Assembly (NCBI RefSeq): GCF_030150205.1
Contig: NZ_JASLGT010000009.1
Coordinates: 399,560-463,559 of the forward strand
Reading direction: 5' to 3'
Length of the DNA stretch: 64,000 bases
Origin: Niabella sp.
GTDB taxonomy: Bacteria > Bacteroidota > Bacteroidia > Chitinophagales > Chitinophagaceae
Below the pieces are notes generated by a model. The model was given only the letters and a program-made list of their open reading frames with translations, was not told the DNA's origin and made no database searches. The translations under genes and the position numbers were made by a program. Positions within the stretch are counted from its first letter, which is position 1. Every line of letters begins with the position of its first letter. Below, piece after piece: positions 37,358 to 46,625 of this stretch.

Positions 37358-38917
37358 TTATTTATATTCACCAAATACATCAACCAGGGTGCCTGCAATT
37401 TCTCCCAGGGTACACCGGGCTTCCACTGCTTCAATGACCGAAGGCATGATATTCTCCGTTCCGGATGCTTTTGAGCGGAGTGCGGAAAGAATCCGGTCAC
37501 AGGCCAATTGATCGCGGTTATTGCGTAACTGTTCCAGCCTTTGTTTTTGCAGGGCGCCGATGCTATCGTCTACTTTAAATATCGGAGTGGTGTTGGTTTC
37601 TGCTGTTTGAAAGCGGTTCACGCCTACGATGATCTTTTCATGCGATTCAATTTTTTGCTGGTATTCGTAAGCGCTGTGGGCAATGGCCTCCTGCATAAAC
37701 CCTTCCTCTATAGCCGTAATACTGCCGCCCATGGCATCCATTTGATCGATCAGCTCCTGTGCTTTTTGTTCCATTTCGTTGGTCAACGCTTCTACAAAAT
37801 AAGACCCGGCCAGGGGGTCTACGGTATCGGTAACGCCGCTTTCAAAAGCAACGATCTGCTGCGTTCTTAAGGCAATACGGGCAGCTTCTTCTGTGGGTAA
37901 ACTTAACGCTTCATCAAAACCATTGGTATGCAGGGATTGCGTGCCACCCAATACGGCGGCCAGTGTTTGTATCGTAACCCGGGAGATATTGTTTTGCGGT
38001 TGCTGGGCCGTTAAGGTGCTGCCCCCGGTTTGTGTATGAAAACGCAGCATCTGCGCTTTGGGATCGGTAGCGCCCAGGTCCTTCATGATCTGCGCCCACA
38101 TCCGGCGCGCCGCGCGAAACTTAGCCACTTCTTCAAACAGGTTGTTATGGGCATTAAAGAAGAAGGAAAGCCGTTTGCCAAATACATTAATGTCCAGCCC
38201 TTTTGCCAACGCCGCTTTTACATAGGCCTTGCCATTACTTAAGGTAAAGGCGACCTCCTGGGCAGCGGTACTGCCGGCCTCCCGGATATGATAACCACTA
38301 ATAGAAATCGTATTCCATTTGGGCAGTTCTTGGGAGCACCATTCAAAAATATCGGTGATGATGCGCATAGAGGGTTTGGGAGGATAACGATAAGTGCCTC
38401 TTGCAGCATATTCTTTTAAAATATCATTCTGGATGGTACCGGATATTTTGGAAAGATCGGCACCCTGGGTCTTAGCCTGGGCTACATACAGGGCCAGTAA
38501 AATAAAAGCGGTGGCGTTGATGGTCATACTGGTAGACACTTCCTCCAGCCGGATGCCATTGAACAGTTCTGCCATATCTTCCATGCTGTCGATGGCAACG
38601 CCAACCTTGCCTACCTCACCTTCCGAAAGCGGATGATCGCTGTCGTAACCGATCTGGGTGGGCAGATCAAAGGCCACACTCAGTCCCATTACGCCCTGTG
38701 ATAGTAAATAATGATAGCGTTTATTGCTTTCTGCAGCGGTGCTGAACCCGGCATATTGCCGCATGGTCCATAACCTTCCGCGATACATATCGGGTTGTAT
38801 GCCGCGGGTAAAAGGAAATTTTCCGGGTAACCCCGGCTCTTGCTGCGGCAGATCCGCAGCGGTGTACAGGGTGTTTACCGGTATATTACTGTCTGTATAG
38901 ATCTTTTTTTCTTCCAT
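37358..38917 (-). CDS. Acyl-CoA mutase large subunit (methylmalonyl-CoA mutase family), lacking the B12 domain
   Basis: The 519-residue TIM-barrel protein shows MRQYAGFSTAAESNKRYHYL (Tyr of the substrate pocket), GLSVAFDLPTQIGYDSDHP, AARGTYRYPPKPSMRI (the Arg that binds the methylmalonyl carboxylate is kept) and ISGYHIREAGSTAAQE (Tyr-His above cobalamin). It rearranges acyl-CoA carbon skeletons. The C-terminal cobalamin-binding domain (DxHxxG) is absent, so a separate small subunit is required and is not in this window. Keeping Tyr and Arg favours methylmalonyl-CoA over isobutyryl-CoA, but this is only an inference. Confidence 0.88.
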   Translation of the reverse strand: MEEKKIYTDSNIPVNTLYTAADLPQQEPGLPGKFPFTRGIQPDMYRGRLWTMRQYAGFSTAAESNKRYHYLLSQGVMGLSVAFDLPTQIGYDSDHPLSEGEVGKVGVAIDSMEDMAELFNGIRLEEVSTSMTINATAFILLALYVAQAKTQGADLSKISGTIQNDILKEYAARGTYRYPPKPSMRIITDIFEWCSQELPKWNTISISGYHIREAGSTAAQEVAFTLSNGKAYVKAALAKGLDINVFGKRLSFFFNAHNNLFEEVAKFRAARRMWAQIMKDLGATDPKAQMLRFHTQTGGSTLTAQQPQNNISRVTIQTLAAVLGGTQSLHTNGFDEALSLPTEEAARIALRTQQIVAFESGVTDTVDPLAGSYFVEALTNEMEQKAQELIDQMDAMGGSITAIEEGFMQEAIAHSAYEYQQKIESHEKIIVGVNRFQTAETNTTPIFKVDDSIGALQKQRLEQLRNNRDQLACDRILSALRSKASGTENIMPSVIEAVEARCTLGEIAGTLVDVFGEYK

Positions 38918-39187
38918 TTTTTATTTTTAACCTGCGTTCACAGCTGATATCTGACGGCTGAAAGCTATCAGCTTAGCTTTCAGATGTACTGCTGTACAAG
39001 TGTGCGATCCCGCTTTTGGCGGAACAGGCTGACACATTGATGCTATATATTCCACCGCCGGGTCCATAAAGATAACCCGGATCCGGCTACGCATTGTTTC
39101 GCATCAATTTCAGGGTGGTAAATATATGAACACTTGTTCGTTTAAGAAAACAGTCTTTTATATTTGTGGAAACAAAACGATGCACGC
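38918..39187. repeat. Intergenic region between divergent mutase and acyl-CoA dehydrogenase genes, with repeat
   Basis: A GCTGATATCTGACGGCTGAA-type repeat with an inverted AGCTTTCAG copy occupies about 38940-38990. The rest holds promoters for both divergent genes; no ORF is credible. Confidence 0.6.
39159..39166 (+). promoter_or_regulatory. Bacteroidota -7 promoter box before acyl-CoA dehydrogenase
   Basis: TATATTTG matches the TAnnTTTG consensus, and a TTGTTCG element lies about 22 bases upstream at 39134. The box is 22 bases before the start codon. Confidence 0.55.
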
Positions 39188-40342
39188 ATGAATTTTCAAT
39201 TGTCGGAAGAACAGCAAATGATTCAGCAGGCCGCCCGGGATTTTGCCAACCAGGAATGTTTGCCGGGAGTGATCGAACGCGATGAACAGCAAAAATTTCC
39301 AAAGGAGCAGATCGAAAAGCTGGCAGACCTGGGGTTTATGGGCATGATGGTAAAACCCGAATATGGCGGTGCCGGATTGGATACCATCAGTTATGTACTG
39401 GCAATGGAGGAAATTTCAAAAGTGGATGCCAGCGTTAGCGTATGCATGAGCGTAAACAACAGCCTGGTTTGTTACGGGCTGCAGGAATACGGTTCTGAAG
39501 TGCAGAAACAGCAGTACCTGGTGCCGCTGGCGCAGGGTAAAAAAGAAGGGCAGCTGTATATTGGCGCGTTTTTGCTGAGTGAGCCGGAAGCCGGCAGCGA
39601 CGCTACTTCGCAGCAAACAACGGCGGAAGATAAAGGTGACCATTACCTGTTGAACGGAACCAAGAACTGGATCACCAATGGCAGCAGTGCTTCGGTATAC
39701 CTGGTGATTGCGCAAACCGACCGCTCAAAAGGATCAAAAGGCATTAATGCGTTTATTGTTGAAAAGAGCTGGCCCGGTGTAACGGTTGCGGCTAAGGAAA
39801 ATAAGATGGGCATCCGCGGGAGTGATACACATACGATCCTTTTTTCGGATGTAAAAGTGCCAAAGGAAAACCGGATCGGGGAGGATGGATTCGGGTTTAA
39901 GTTTGCCATGAAAACACTGGCGGGAGGGCGCATTGGTATTGCCTCCCAGGCATTGGGCATTGCGGGCGGGGCTTTTGAGCGGGCCCGGGATTATGCAAAG
40001 ACCCGTAAATCTTTTGGAACAGAAATTATGAACCACCAGGTCATTGCTTTTAAACTGGCAGATATGGCGCTGAAAATAGAAGCGGCGCGGTTGCTGTGTT
40101 TAAAGGCTGCCTGGGAAAAAGACCAGCATCTGAATTATGATATCAGTTCGTCTATGGCCAAACTGTTTTCCTCAGAAACGGCCATGTGGGCGGCTGTGGA
40201 AGCGGTGCAGGTGCATGGCGGGTATGGCTTTGTAAAAGAATATCATGTAGAGCGGCTGATGCGCGATGCCAAGATCACCCAGATCTATGAAGGCACCAGT
40301 GAAGTACAGCGGATCGTGATCAGCCGGGGGATTTTGAAGTAG
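39188..40342 (+). CDS. Acyl-CoA dehydrogenase
   Basis: The 384-residue flavoenzyme oxidises acyl-CoA to enoyl-CoA. It shows the family signatures LLSEPEAGSDATSQQT and NGTKNWITNG (FAD and substrate), GGRIGIASQALGIAGGAFE, and the catalytic-Glu region QVHGGYGFVKEYHVERLMRDAKITQIYEGT near the C terminus, with Glu in YEGT positioned as in short-chain enzymes. The ATG at 39188 fits the standard N terminus (MNFQLSEEQQMIQQ). It is divergent from the acyl-CoA mutase, consistent with branched-chain or propionate-related catabolism. Confidence 0.95.
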   Translation: MNFQLSEEQQMIQQAARDFANQECLPGVIERDEQQKFPKEQIEKLADLGFMGMMVKPEYGGAGLDTISYVLAMEEISKVDASVSVCMSVNNSLVCYGLQEYGSEVQKQQYLVPLAQGKKEGQLYIGAFLLSEPEAGSDATSQQTTAEDKGDHYLLNGTKNWITNGSSASVYLVIAQTDRSKGSKGINAFIVEKSWPGVTVAAKENKMGIRGSDTHTILFSDVKVPKENRIGEDGFGFKFAMKTLAGGRIGIASQALGIAGGAFERARDYAKTRKSFGTEIMNHQVIAFKLADMALKIEAARLLCLKAAWEKDQHLNYDISSSMAKLFSSETAMWAAVEAVQVHGGYGFVKEYHVERLMRDAKITQIYEGTSEVQRIVISRGILK

Positions 40343-40796
40343 CACGGGCTGCCAAATCTGTGATTTCCGGCATAATCGACTGAAGGCTGATGGCTGAAAA
40401 CTGAAGACCGGTTCAGTTAGATTCTGGTTTCATACTTGATGTTCTACTTGCCATTGACGTTGGCTCTTGCTTTTGGGGGAACATGTAGACAGGGCTGACC
40501 TGGGAATTTTTCGGAGATGCAAAATAATACTCGCTTACGGGGTACTGAAAGCTGAACGCATGTTTCAAGTTTAAGGATCCTGGTCAAATTGTTTTTAGCA
40601 TGTACTTTTTTCTTCAGGTTCTTAATTCTGATTGCTTATTCGCGCAGCGCCAAGCACAAGCAGGAACGGCATCTCCACATTCCCACATTTTCACATTCTC
40701 AAATTTTCACATTCTCAAATTCAATTTTAATCTGCACAACCGTTTGCACATTTTTTACCGGCACATATGCTGTATTTTACCGCATCATCAAATTAC
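40343..40796. repeat. Repeat-rich intergenic region before the M60 peptidase
   Basis: The region carries CTGAAGGCTGATGGCTGAAA-type copies (40376-40412), TTTCATACTTGATGTTCTAC-type pieces, and a CACATTTTC/CACATTCTC array (about 40677-40735). I see no credible gene. The CACATTT array ends about 60 bases before the start codon. Confidence 0.7.
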
Positions 40797-42377
40797 ATGA
40801 ATATGAGAATCGGGCTGCTTACGGCTTGCTTATTGGGCTGGTTGATTGCGGGAGCACAAACTCCGGACATTGCACAGATCGAAAAAGATCTGAACGTTTT
40901 CAAATCTCCCATGGCGCTGGAGTTAAAAAAAAGGGTAACAAAAAAAGATATCGAAAAGATCAGCGATCCACAGTTAAAGGCAGCGGCCCTATCCATGGCC
41001 GATAAAAAATACGGAACCGGCTACCGGGTGGCCAATTATACGGCCTGGCTGAAACCTACCACATTGGGCCGTCAGCTGATGATAGGGGATGGTTATAGTA
41101 AGTATGAAGGTGTTACCGGCATCTATCTTCCCCTGGGCCGCCAGGTAGTATTGGTGGAGGGCATCGCCGCCGGAAAAGAAGTGCGGTTGTTGGTACCCAA
41201 CTGGAATCGCCGGGCACCGGAGGGCATTGATCCCACCAAGGATCCTGCCGGCTGGGGCATTAAACGGCAGGAATTCCCATTGAAGAACGGGATCAATATC
41301 ATCGACCTGGAAAAGCATGACGGACTGGCCTATATCGATTATTACTCCGATGAACCGGAAAAGGAGCAGCCGATCCGGGTGCACTTTGTAAACGGACAGG
41401 TAAACGGTTATTTTGACATTACAAAGAACAACGATTCGGATTGGAACCAGCTTATTGATCATGCCGTATACCCTGTGATCGATGCCAAAGGTCGCCATAT
41501 CCAGATCGCCTACCCCGCTGAAGATTGTAAAAAATATGCATACGGAAGAGGCGTGGAGCTGATCAGTAATTATGATTCTCTGGTATACCGCCAGCATCGT
41601 ATTCTTGGCCTGATCAAATATAATAAAGTGCCCAAAAATCATATACTGGCACGCGTAAACTATAATTATTACATGTTCCGCGATGGGGATGGTGTAGCTT
41701 ATATGGGTACCAAACCAGGCAACGCCATGCCGCTGGTGATTGATCCTGCCCGGGTGATCAAGGGCGATCCCTGCTGGGGGTTTAGTCATGAAGTAGGACA
41801 TGTACACCAGCTGCGGCCTTACCTGAACTGGGGCGGGTTGGGAGAAGTAAGCAATAATATCTTCTCGCTTTACGGAACCACTTCTTTTGGGAATAAGAGT
41901 CGCATCTCCGAACAAAAGAACTATCAGAAAGCACGGGACAGCATCATTGCCCGCAAGATCTGTTATCTTCAGGATAAGGATGTGTTTAACCGGCTGATTC
42001 CCTTCTGGCAGCTGCAATTGTATTTTACCGGCGTGGGCGGGTATGCCGATTTTTACCCGGATCTTTTTGAAGCCTTCCGCCTGCAGGGTGCCGAAGAAAG
42101 CAGTAAAGAACACCGTTCCGGCGGATGGGGAAACCGTGGGAAGAACCCGGCTGTATACCAGCTGAATTTTGTAAAAACAGTTTGCAAGGTGGGAAAAACA
42201 GACCTGACTGATTTTTTTGAAAAATATGGATTCTTTTATGTAGGGAAATTTGAATTTGGTGACTATGGTAACTACAATTACGAAATGACGCAGGATATGG
42301 TTGATGCCTGTAAGAAGGAGATCGCAGCGTGGAATCTTCGCAAGCCGAAAACAGATCTGACGGGGTTGGAGGATTAG
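40797..42377 (+). CDS. Peptidase M60-like secreted metalloprotease (mucin/glycoprotein-type)
   Basis: The 526-residue protein has a signal peptide (LLTACLLGWLIAGAQ), a long N-terminal region and the zinc motif HEVGHVHQ at about residue 331, followed by GLGEVSNNIFSLY with the third-ligand Glu. This gluzincin pattern belongs to M60/enhancin-like peptidases, which cleave heavily O-glycosylated proteins. ATG at 40797 or 40803 fits the signal. Together with GH27 next door and the PNGase F-like protein upstream, it suggests attack on host or environmental glycoproteins, which is an inference. Confidence 0.85.
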   Translation: MNMRIGLLTACLLGWLIAGAQTPDIAQIEKDLNVFKSPMALELKKRVTKKDIEKISDPQLKAAALSMADKKYGTGYRVANYTAWLKPTTLGRQLMIGDGYSKYEGVTGIYLPLGRQVVLVEGIAAGKEVRLLVPNWNRRAPEGIDPTKDPAGWGIKRQEFPLKNGINIIDLEKHDGLAYIDYYSDEPEKEQPIRVHFVNGQVNGYFDITKNNDSDWNQLIDHAVYPVIDAKGRHIQIAYPAEDCKKYAYGRGVELISNYDSLVYRQHRILGLIKYNKVPKNHILARVNYNYYMFRDGDGVAYMGTKPGNAMPLVIDPARVIKGDPCWGFSHEVGHVHQLRPYLNWGGLGEVSNNIFSLYGTTSFGNKSRISEQKNYQKARDSIIARKICYLQDKDVFNRLIPFWQLQLYFTGVGGYADFYPDLFEAFRLQGAEESSKEHRSGGWGNRGKNPAVYQLNFVKTVCKVGKTDLTDFFEKYGFFYVGKFEFGDYGNYNYEMTQDMVDACKKEIAAWNLRKPKTDLTGLED

Positions 42378-42387
42378 GTGGGGGAAG

Positions 42388-42560
42388 AGCTATTAGCCAT
42401 CAGTCATCAGCTATCAGCCATCAGCAATCAGTTGTCAGTATTCAGTTAGCAGTAATGTACAGGCATCAAAAGGATTTAACGTGAAACCTGGAACAAGCGT
42501 TCAGTATTCAGCTGAACGTTTATGAAATTGGGACCGGCATCAAACTGGAGCATACCCAAG
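42388..42560. repeat. ATCAGCTATCAGCCATCAGC-type repeat array
   Basis: About ten degenerate seven-base units (ATCAGTC, ATCAGCT, ATCAGCC, ATCAGCA, TTCAGTT) run from 42388 to 42450, followed by GTGAAACCTGGAACAAGCG and a CTGAACGTTTATGAAATTGG piece. It is the opposite orientation of the CTGATAGC family. Confidence 0.75.
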
Positions 42561-42629
42561 CATCCTTAGAACGATAAGCTGCGTAGTAGTTAATTATTGA
42601 TTTTTTAGTTCGCTTTTAAACGGATATCA

Positions 42630-43853
42630 ATGAAAAAACAATTCCTCCTTTTATTAGCAGTGTGGATCATTATTTCAGGCGTTTATGCGCAACCCGGGAA
42701 CTCCGTACAGGGACATCAGACTCCTATGATGGGATGGGCCAGCTGGAATCATTTTCGCGTGCATATCAATGAACGGATCATCCGGGCGCAAACGGATGCG
42801 CTGGTGGCCAGCGGCATGCAGGCGGCGGGGTACAGTTTTATCAATATCGATGATGGTTTTTACGGAGGCCGGGATGGAGCTGGTACGATTAAAAGTCACC
42901 CTGTGCGTTTTCCCGGCGGGATGGGCGCACTGGCAGCCTACATTCACTCAAAAGGATTAAAGGCGGGTACGTATAGCGATGCCGGTATCAATACCTGCGG
43001 TTCCTATTGGGATAAAGATTCCATTGGCATCGGGATGGGCCTTTATGGTCATGAGCGGCAGGACCTGGAGCTGATGCTGAATAAATGGGGATTTGATTTT
43101 ATAAAAGTAGACTGGTGCGGTGGCGAGTGGCTGGGACTGGATGAACAAACCCGTTATACGGAGATCGGGCAGTTGATCAACGCCATAAAGCCCGGTGCAC
43201 TGTATAATGTTTGCCGCTGGAAATTCCCCGGTAAGTGGGTGGTAAATGTGGCCAATTCCTGGCGGGTATCCGGAGATATACGGGAACAATTTGATGCGAT
43301 TGCAAAGATCATTGATCTGAACGCGGAGCTGTGGCCGTATTGCGGGCCGGGCCATGTTAATGATATGGATATGCTGCAGGTAGGCCGGGGGATGAGCTAT
43401 GAAGAGGATAAAGCCCACTTTTCGATGTGGTGTATGCTCAACTCGCCCCTGCTGGCCGGTAATGATCTTACAAAGATGTCGGCAGAAACCCTCCGGATCC
43501 TTACCAATAAAGATATGATCGCTATTAACCAGGATCCGCTGGTATACCAGGCACGCCGGCTGCGGGACGATGGCGACCAGGAGGTGTGGGCCCGTCCCTT
43601 GAAACATACCATGAGCGGTGAAATAGCGGTGGCATTGTTTAACCGGGCGAAAACAGGCGCAACCATAAAATTTAGTCCCGATTCACTGAGCATCGATGCC
43701 GGAAAAGGATATACCATGCGGGATGTATGGAACAGGAAAGACTATACCCGGTCAATAGATAAAGAACAATCATTTGAAGTACCGGCACATGGAGTGGTTA
43801 TATTGCGCATAAAAGGGACCTCTCTGCCGTATAACGTATTTCAGTACAAATAA
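42630..43853 (+). CDS. GH27 family alpha-galactosidase, secreted
   Basis: The 407-residue enzyme has a signal peptide and the GH27 TIM barrel: MMGWASWNHFRVHINE, FINIDDGFYGG, KGLKAGTYSDAGINTCG, the nucleophile Asp161 in IKVDWCGG, and the acid/base Asp216 in SWRVSGDI. A C-terminal beta-sandwich domain follows (EIAVALFNRAKTGATIKF). It releases terminal alpha-galactose, or alpha-N-acetylgalactosamine in some members; the CGG after the nucleophile does not decide this. It lies 250 bases after the M60 peptidase gene. Confidence 0.93.
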   Translation: MKKQFLLLLAVWIIISGVYAQPGNSVQGHQTPMMGWASWNHFRVHINERIIRAQTDALVASGMQAAGYSFINIDDGFYGGRDGAGTIKSHPVRFPGGMGALAAYIHSKGLKAGTYSDAGINTCGSYWDKDSIGIGMGLYGHERQDLELMLNKWGFDFIKVDWCGGEWLGLDEQTRYTEIGQLINAIKPGALYNVCRWKFPGKWVVNVANSWRVSGDIREQFDAIAKIIDLNAELWPYCGPGHVNDMDMLQVGRGMSYEEDKAHFSMWCMLNSPLLAGNDLTKMSAETLRILTNKDMIAINQDPLVYQARRLRDDGDQEVWARPLKHTMSGEIAVALFNRAKTGATIKFSPDSLSIDAGKGYTMRDVWNRKDYTRSIDKEQSFEVPAHGVVILRIKGTSLPYNVFQYK

Positions 43854-43936
43854 GGTCTGAATGTTGCAGCTTGTGATTTGATATGGGCTATTTGATATTT
43901 GGTATTTAAGATTTAGAATTTGATTACTTTTACCCC

Positions 43937-44614
43937 ATGTCGGTAAATGAACAGAATTATAAGGTGGTCCTGGAAAAAACAAAGATGACAGGAGCCCGGC
44001 TGGTTGCCGTTTCCAAGTTGAAACCGGTAAGCGATATACAAGCCCTTTACGACCTGGGTCAGCGGGATTTTGGTGAAAATTATGTGCAGGAGCTGGTAGA
44101 AAAACAGCCACAGCTGCCGGAAGATATCCGCTGGCATTTTATCGGGCATCTGCAATCCAATAAGGTAAAATACATTGCACCGTTTGTGCACCTGATCCAC
44201 GGAGTCGATAGTGAGAAATTATTGATAGAGATCGATAAACAGGCGCGGAAAAATAACCGGGTTATTAACTGCCTTTTACAGGTGCATGTGGCGGAGGAAG
44301 AAACGAAATTTGGTTTCGATGGAGCTGAAGTTACTGCTTTGATCGACCGGATCAGCTCCGGTGCATTGGTGCTATCTAATATTGCCATAAAGGGGCTGAT
44401 GGCCATGGCAAGCTTTACGGAGGATACCGATAAGCTGAAGCAGGAGTTCACCGCAATGAAGACACTTTTTGAAAGGAGCACAAAACCAAAAACATCAAAC
44501 CTGAAACTTGAAACATTATCCATGGGGATGAGCGGCGACTACGAGCTGGCGCTGGATTACGGAAGTACCATGATACGGGTGGGAAGCCTGTTGTTTGGTG
44601 CAAGGGGGTATTAG
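43937..44614 (+). CDS. YggS family PLP-binding protein
   Basis: The 225-residue protein has the alanine-racemase-like TIM barrel of YggS/PROSC: LVAVSKLKPVSDIQALYDLG with the PLP-binding Lys near 27, RDFGENYVQEL, WHFIGHLQSNKVKYIAPFV and LSMGMSGDYELALDYGSTMIRVGSLLFG. It controls vitamin B6 and amino acid homeostasis. Between the last helices and the SMGMSGD strand the protein carries an insert-like stretch (TKPKTSNLKLETL) whose DNA resembles the dispersed AAACCTGAAACTTGAAAC repeat. Confidence 0.93.
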   Translation: MSVNEQNYKVVLEKTKMTGARLVAVSKLKPVSDIQALYDLGQRDFGENYVQELVEKQPQLPEDIRWHFIGHLQSNKVKYIAPFVHLIHGVDSEKLLIEIDKQARKNNRVINCLLQVHVAEEETKFGFDGAEVTALIDRISSGALVLSNIAIKGLMAMASFTEDTDKLKQEFTAMKTLFERSTKPKTSNLKLETLSMGMSGDYELALDYGSTMIRVGSLLFGARGY

Positions 44615-44690
44615 CCACGAAGCCTCAAAGGCCCGAAGATGCATGAAGAGAAGATGTAAAAATCTTCGTGTTCCTTAGTGTATTAGTGGC
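44613..44690. repeat. CCACGAAG-type dispersed inverted repeat
   Basis: AGCCACGAAGCCTC at the left and TTAGTGTATTAGTGGC at the right are degenerate inverted ends around CTTCGTGTTCCTTAG. It fills the gap between the convergent yggS and DUF2490 genes and may act as a hairpin terminator. Confidence 0.6.
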
Positions 44691-44700
44691 CCTATGTCTT

Positions 44701-45405
44701 CTAAAACCGCGTATATACTACTACCTGTATTACACTGTTCATCGTATTGCTGGCAGCGCCCTTTACCGCCTGGTTCAGGTATCCCGCTTCAATGTCAAAT
44801 TTGGGAGATGCGCGGTATCCTAAGGCAATATAGGCGCGGTTCTGATCAAAGAAAGAACCATTTAGTTGGTCGTTATTTTGCAGGTTAAAAAACAGCTCAT
44901 TCTGTATTGCAACAAATGGTCCTTTTTTAAACCCGTTTTCTGTCCGGGCCAGGGGTTGCACATCGCGGAAAAAATACCGCAGCCGTTGCGAAAAAATATC
45001 ACGGTCCTGTCTGCCAATGAACCGTTGTTCCAGCCGGAAACGATGACTGAGGGTGCCGGTAAACACGGGGTGACTAACGGTGTACTGTTCCCAGATGCGG
45101 TGTTCGGTCAGCGTGCGGCCATCAGCCACACCTGGTGCCGGAAACGTGGGGGTATACAGGTATCCCACCGTGGCCGTTTGGTTAGGTGTTATATAATAGT
45201 TGATCCCCGGCCGCAGCAGTATATTGCGGATGCCGTTCCAGTTATCATAGGTACGTGCCTGGATATCGAAATACAAGCCCCATTTTTTGTTGAGTTTGGT
45301 ATTATTGAACCAGGCGGCCCAACCGGTTTGCTCATACCGGGTCTGACAATATACCGCTGCCGGTACCGTAGAAAAAAGCAGAAAAAGGAGTATTCTGGCA
45401 ATCAT
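44701..45405 (-). CDS. DUF2490 outer membrane protein
   Basis: The 234-residue protein has a signal peptide, then the DUF2490 beta-barrel pattern (ETGWAAWFNNTKLNKKWGLYF, WNGIRNILLRPGINYYITPN, HRIWEQY, FRLEQRF, YIALGYRASPKFDIEAGYL). These are small outer membrane barrels of unknown cargo. It is monocistronic and divergent from the endonuclease/phosphatase gene. Confidence 0.85.
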   Translation of the reverse strand: MIARILLFLLFSTVPAAVYCQTRYEQTGWAAWFNNTKLNKKWGLYFDIQARTYDNWNGIRNILLRPGINYYITPNQTATVGYLYTPTFPAPGVADGRTLTEHRIWEQYTVSHPVFTGTLSHRFRLEQRFIGRQDRDIFSQRLRYFFRDVQPLARTENGFKKGPFVAIQNELFFNLQNNDQLNGSFFDQNRAYIALGYRASPKFDIEAGYLNQAVKGAASNTMNSVIQVVVYTRF

Positions 45406-45470
45406 AGTTATCCATACTGGTTTAAAAATAAAAGGGATTTTTTCTAAAACAGGAAACCATAAAAATTGTT

Positions 45471-45478
45471 TAAATTTG
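45471..45478 (+). promoter_or_regulatory. Bacteroidota -7 promoter box
   Basis: TAAATTTG matches TAnnTTTG and lies 19 bases before the start of the 45498 gene; a T-rich -33 region is at about 45449. Confidence 0.45.
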
Positions 45479-45497
45479 ATGGTAGAAATAATAACTT

Positions 45498-46430
45498 ATG
45501 AAACACCTGTTACCTGCACTGCTGCTGCTGGCCGCTTGTTGGGCCTGCTCAAAAGAGCATCCTCAAAACCCGGGAGGCACCGGGGATACCGCATATTTAA
45601 AAAACTATTACAAAGCGCTTACCATCGTAAACTGGAATATCGAGTGGTTCGGTGCTGCCCGGTTTGGAGGCGATGCCGGCATCCAGGAGTCGAATGCTGG
45701 TAAGATTCTGCGTTATCTGGATGCAGATATGTACGGGATCTGCGAGGTAGTGGACACAGCCCGTTTCGGACGGATGATCCGGAACTATTTGGGAAATGAA
45801 TTCAGCTACCTGATCAGTCCTTACCCAAGGATCGATCAGAAGCTGGCATTTGTATACAATAAGCATATCTTCCGGAATGTGCGGGCAAGACCCTTCATGA
45901 GCCAGAGCGCAACGGCTGCTGTCCGTTTTGCCTCCGGGCGGTTTCCGTTTTTACTGAGTGCAGACATGGTTATAAACGGGAAAAGGCACGCGGTACATTT
46001 TATATTGTTGCATGCCAAGGCAGATGCAGATACGGCCTCTTATAACCGGCGCAAAGAAGGGAGCGTGGAGCTCAAGGATAGTCTGGATCTTTATTTTAAG
46101 GGAAAGGATTGTATGGTGTTTGGTGATTTTAACGACCAGCTGAACGGCAGTATCGTTGCCGGTCGTGTTTCGCCCTATAAGAATTTTTTGGATGATGGCG
46201 GGCGGTACCGGGCCCTTACCCAGCCTTTAAATACAACGGGCTATCAGTCCACGCTTTCCTTTTCCAATTCCGTTATTGATCAGCAGCTCGTTTCCGGTAA
46301 GCTGCGCTATTGGTATCAAGACCAGTCGGCCAGTATCAGAACCGATGTTACGAAAGTGGTACCGGATTACCTGCAGCGAACTACTTCAGATCATTACCCT
46401 GTAACATCTGCGTATACTGTAACGGATTGA
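45498..46430 (+). CDS. Endonuclease/exonuclease/phosphatase-fold lipoprotein
   Basis: The 310-residue protein has a lipobox (LAACWAC) and a DNase I-like fold: IVNWNIEWFG (Asn and Glu metal ligands), AFVYNKHIF, FILLHAKAD (His), VFGDFNDQLNGS (Asp/Asn) and the C-terminal SDHYPVTSAY (Asp-His pair). All catalytic residues of the family are present, so it is probably a surface nuclease or phosphodiesterase. The exact substrate is unknown. Confidence 0.88.
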   Translation: MKHLLPALLLLAACWACSKEHPQNPGGTGDTAYLKNYYKALTIVNWNIEWFGAARFGGDAGIQESNAGKILRYLDADMYGICEVVDTARFGRMIRNYLGNEFSYLISPYPRIDQKLAFVYNKHIFRNVRARPFMSQSATAAVRFASGRFPFLLSADMVINGKRHAVHFILLHAKADADTASYNRRKEGSVELKDSLDLYFKGKDCMVFGDFNDQLNGSIVAGRVSPYKNFLDDGGRYRALTQPLNTTGYQSTLSFSNSVIDQQLVSGKLRYWYQDQSASIRTDVTKVVPDYLQRTTSDHYPVTSAYTVTD

Positions 46431-46468
46431 ACAAATCCGTAGAAGAACTGCAGGAGGGACGCGGCAAA

Positions 46469-46515
46469 ACCGGCAGCAGTTTTTTGACCGGGAGCCAGGG
46501 CTGCGCCGGTCTTTT
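46469..46515 (+). terminator. Hairpin terminator candidate
   Basis: ACCGGCAGCAG near 46469 and CTGCGCCGGT (46501-46510) pair with one bulged A, followed by CTTTTG. The long loop makes it only moderately convincing. Confidence 0.4.
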
Positions 46516-46572
46516 GCCTGAAGTGATTGATTGACTTTAACTTAAATTTTCATGGATAGTGTATAGATGTTG

Positions 46573-46580
46573 TAACTTTG
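46573..46580 (+). promoter_or_regulatory. Bacteroidota -7 promoter box before doxX
   Basis: TAACTTTG matches TAnnTTTG, 45 bases before the DoxX start codon. Confidence 0.5.
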
Positions 46581-46625
46581 TACTGGTTCTTTGTTTATCA
46601 ATCGTTCACCTTAAAATACAGCGCT

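Noticed and set aside
40989..42113. 374-residue antisense frame opposite the M60 peptidase
   Set aside because: It is a codon-bias shadow; the plus strand has the signal peptide and zinc motif.
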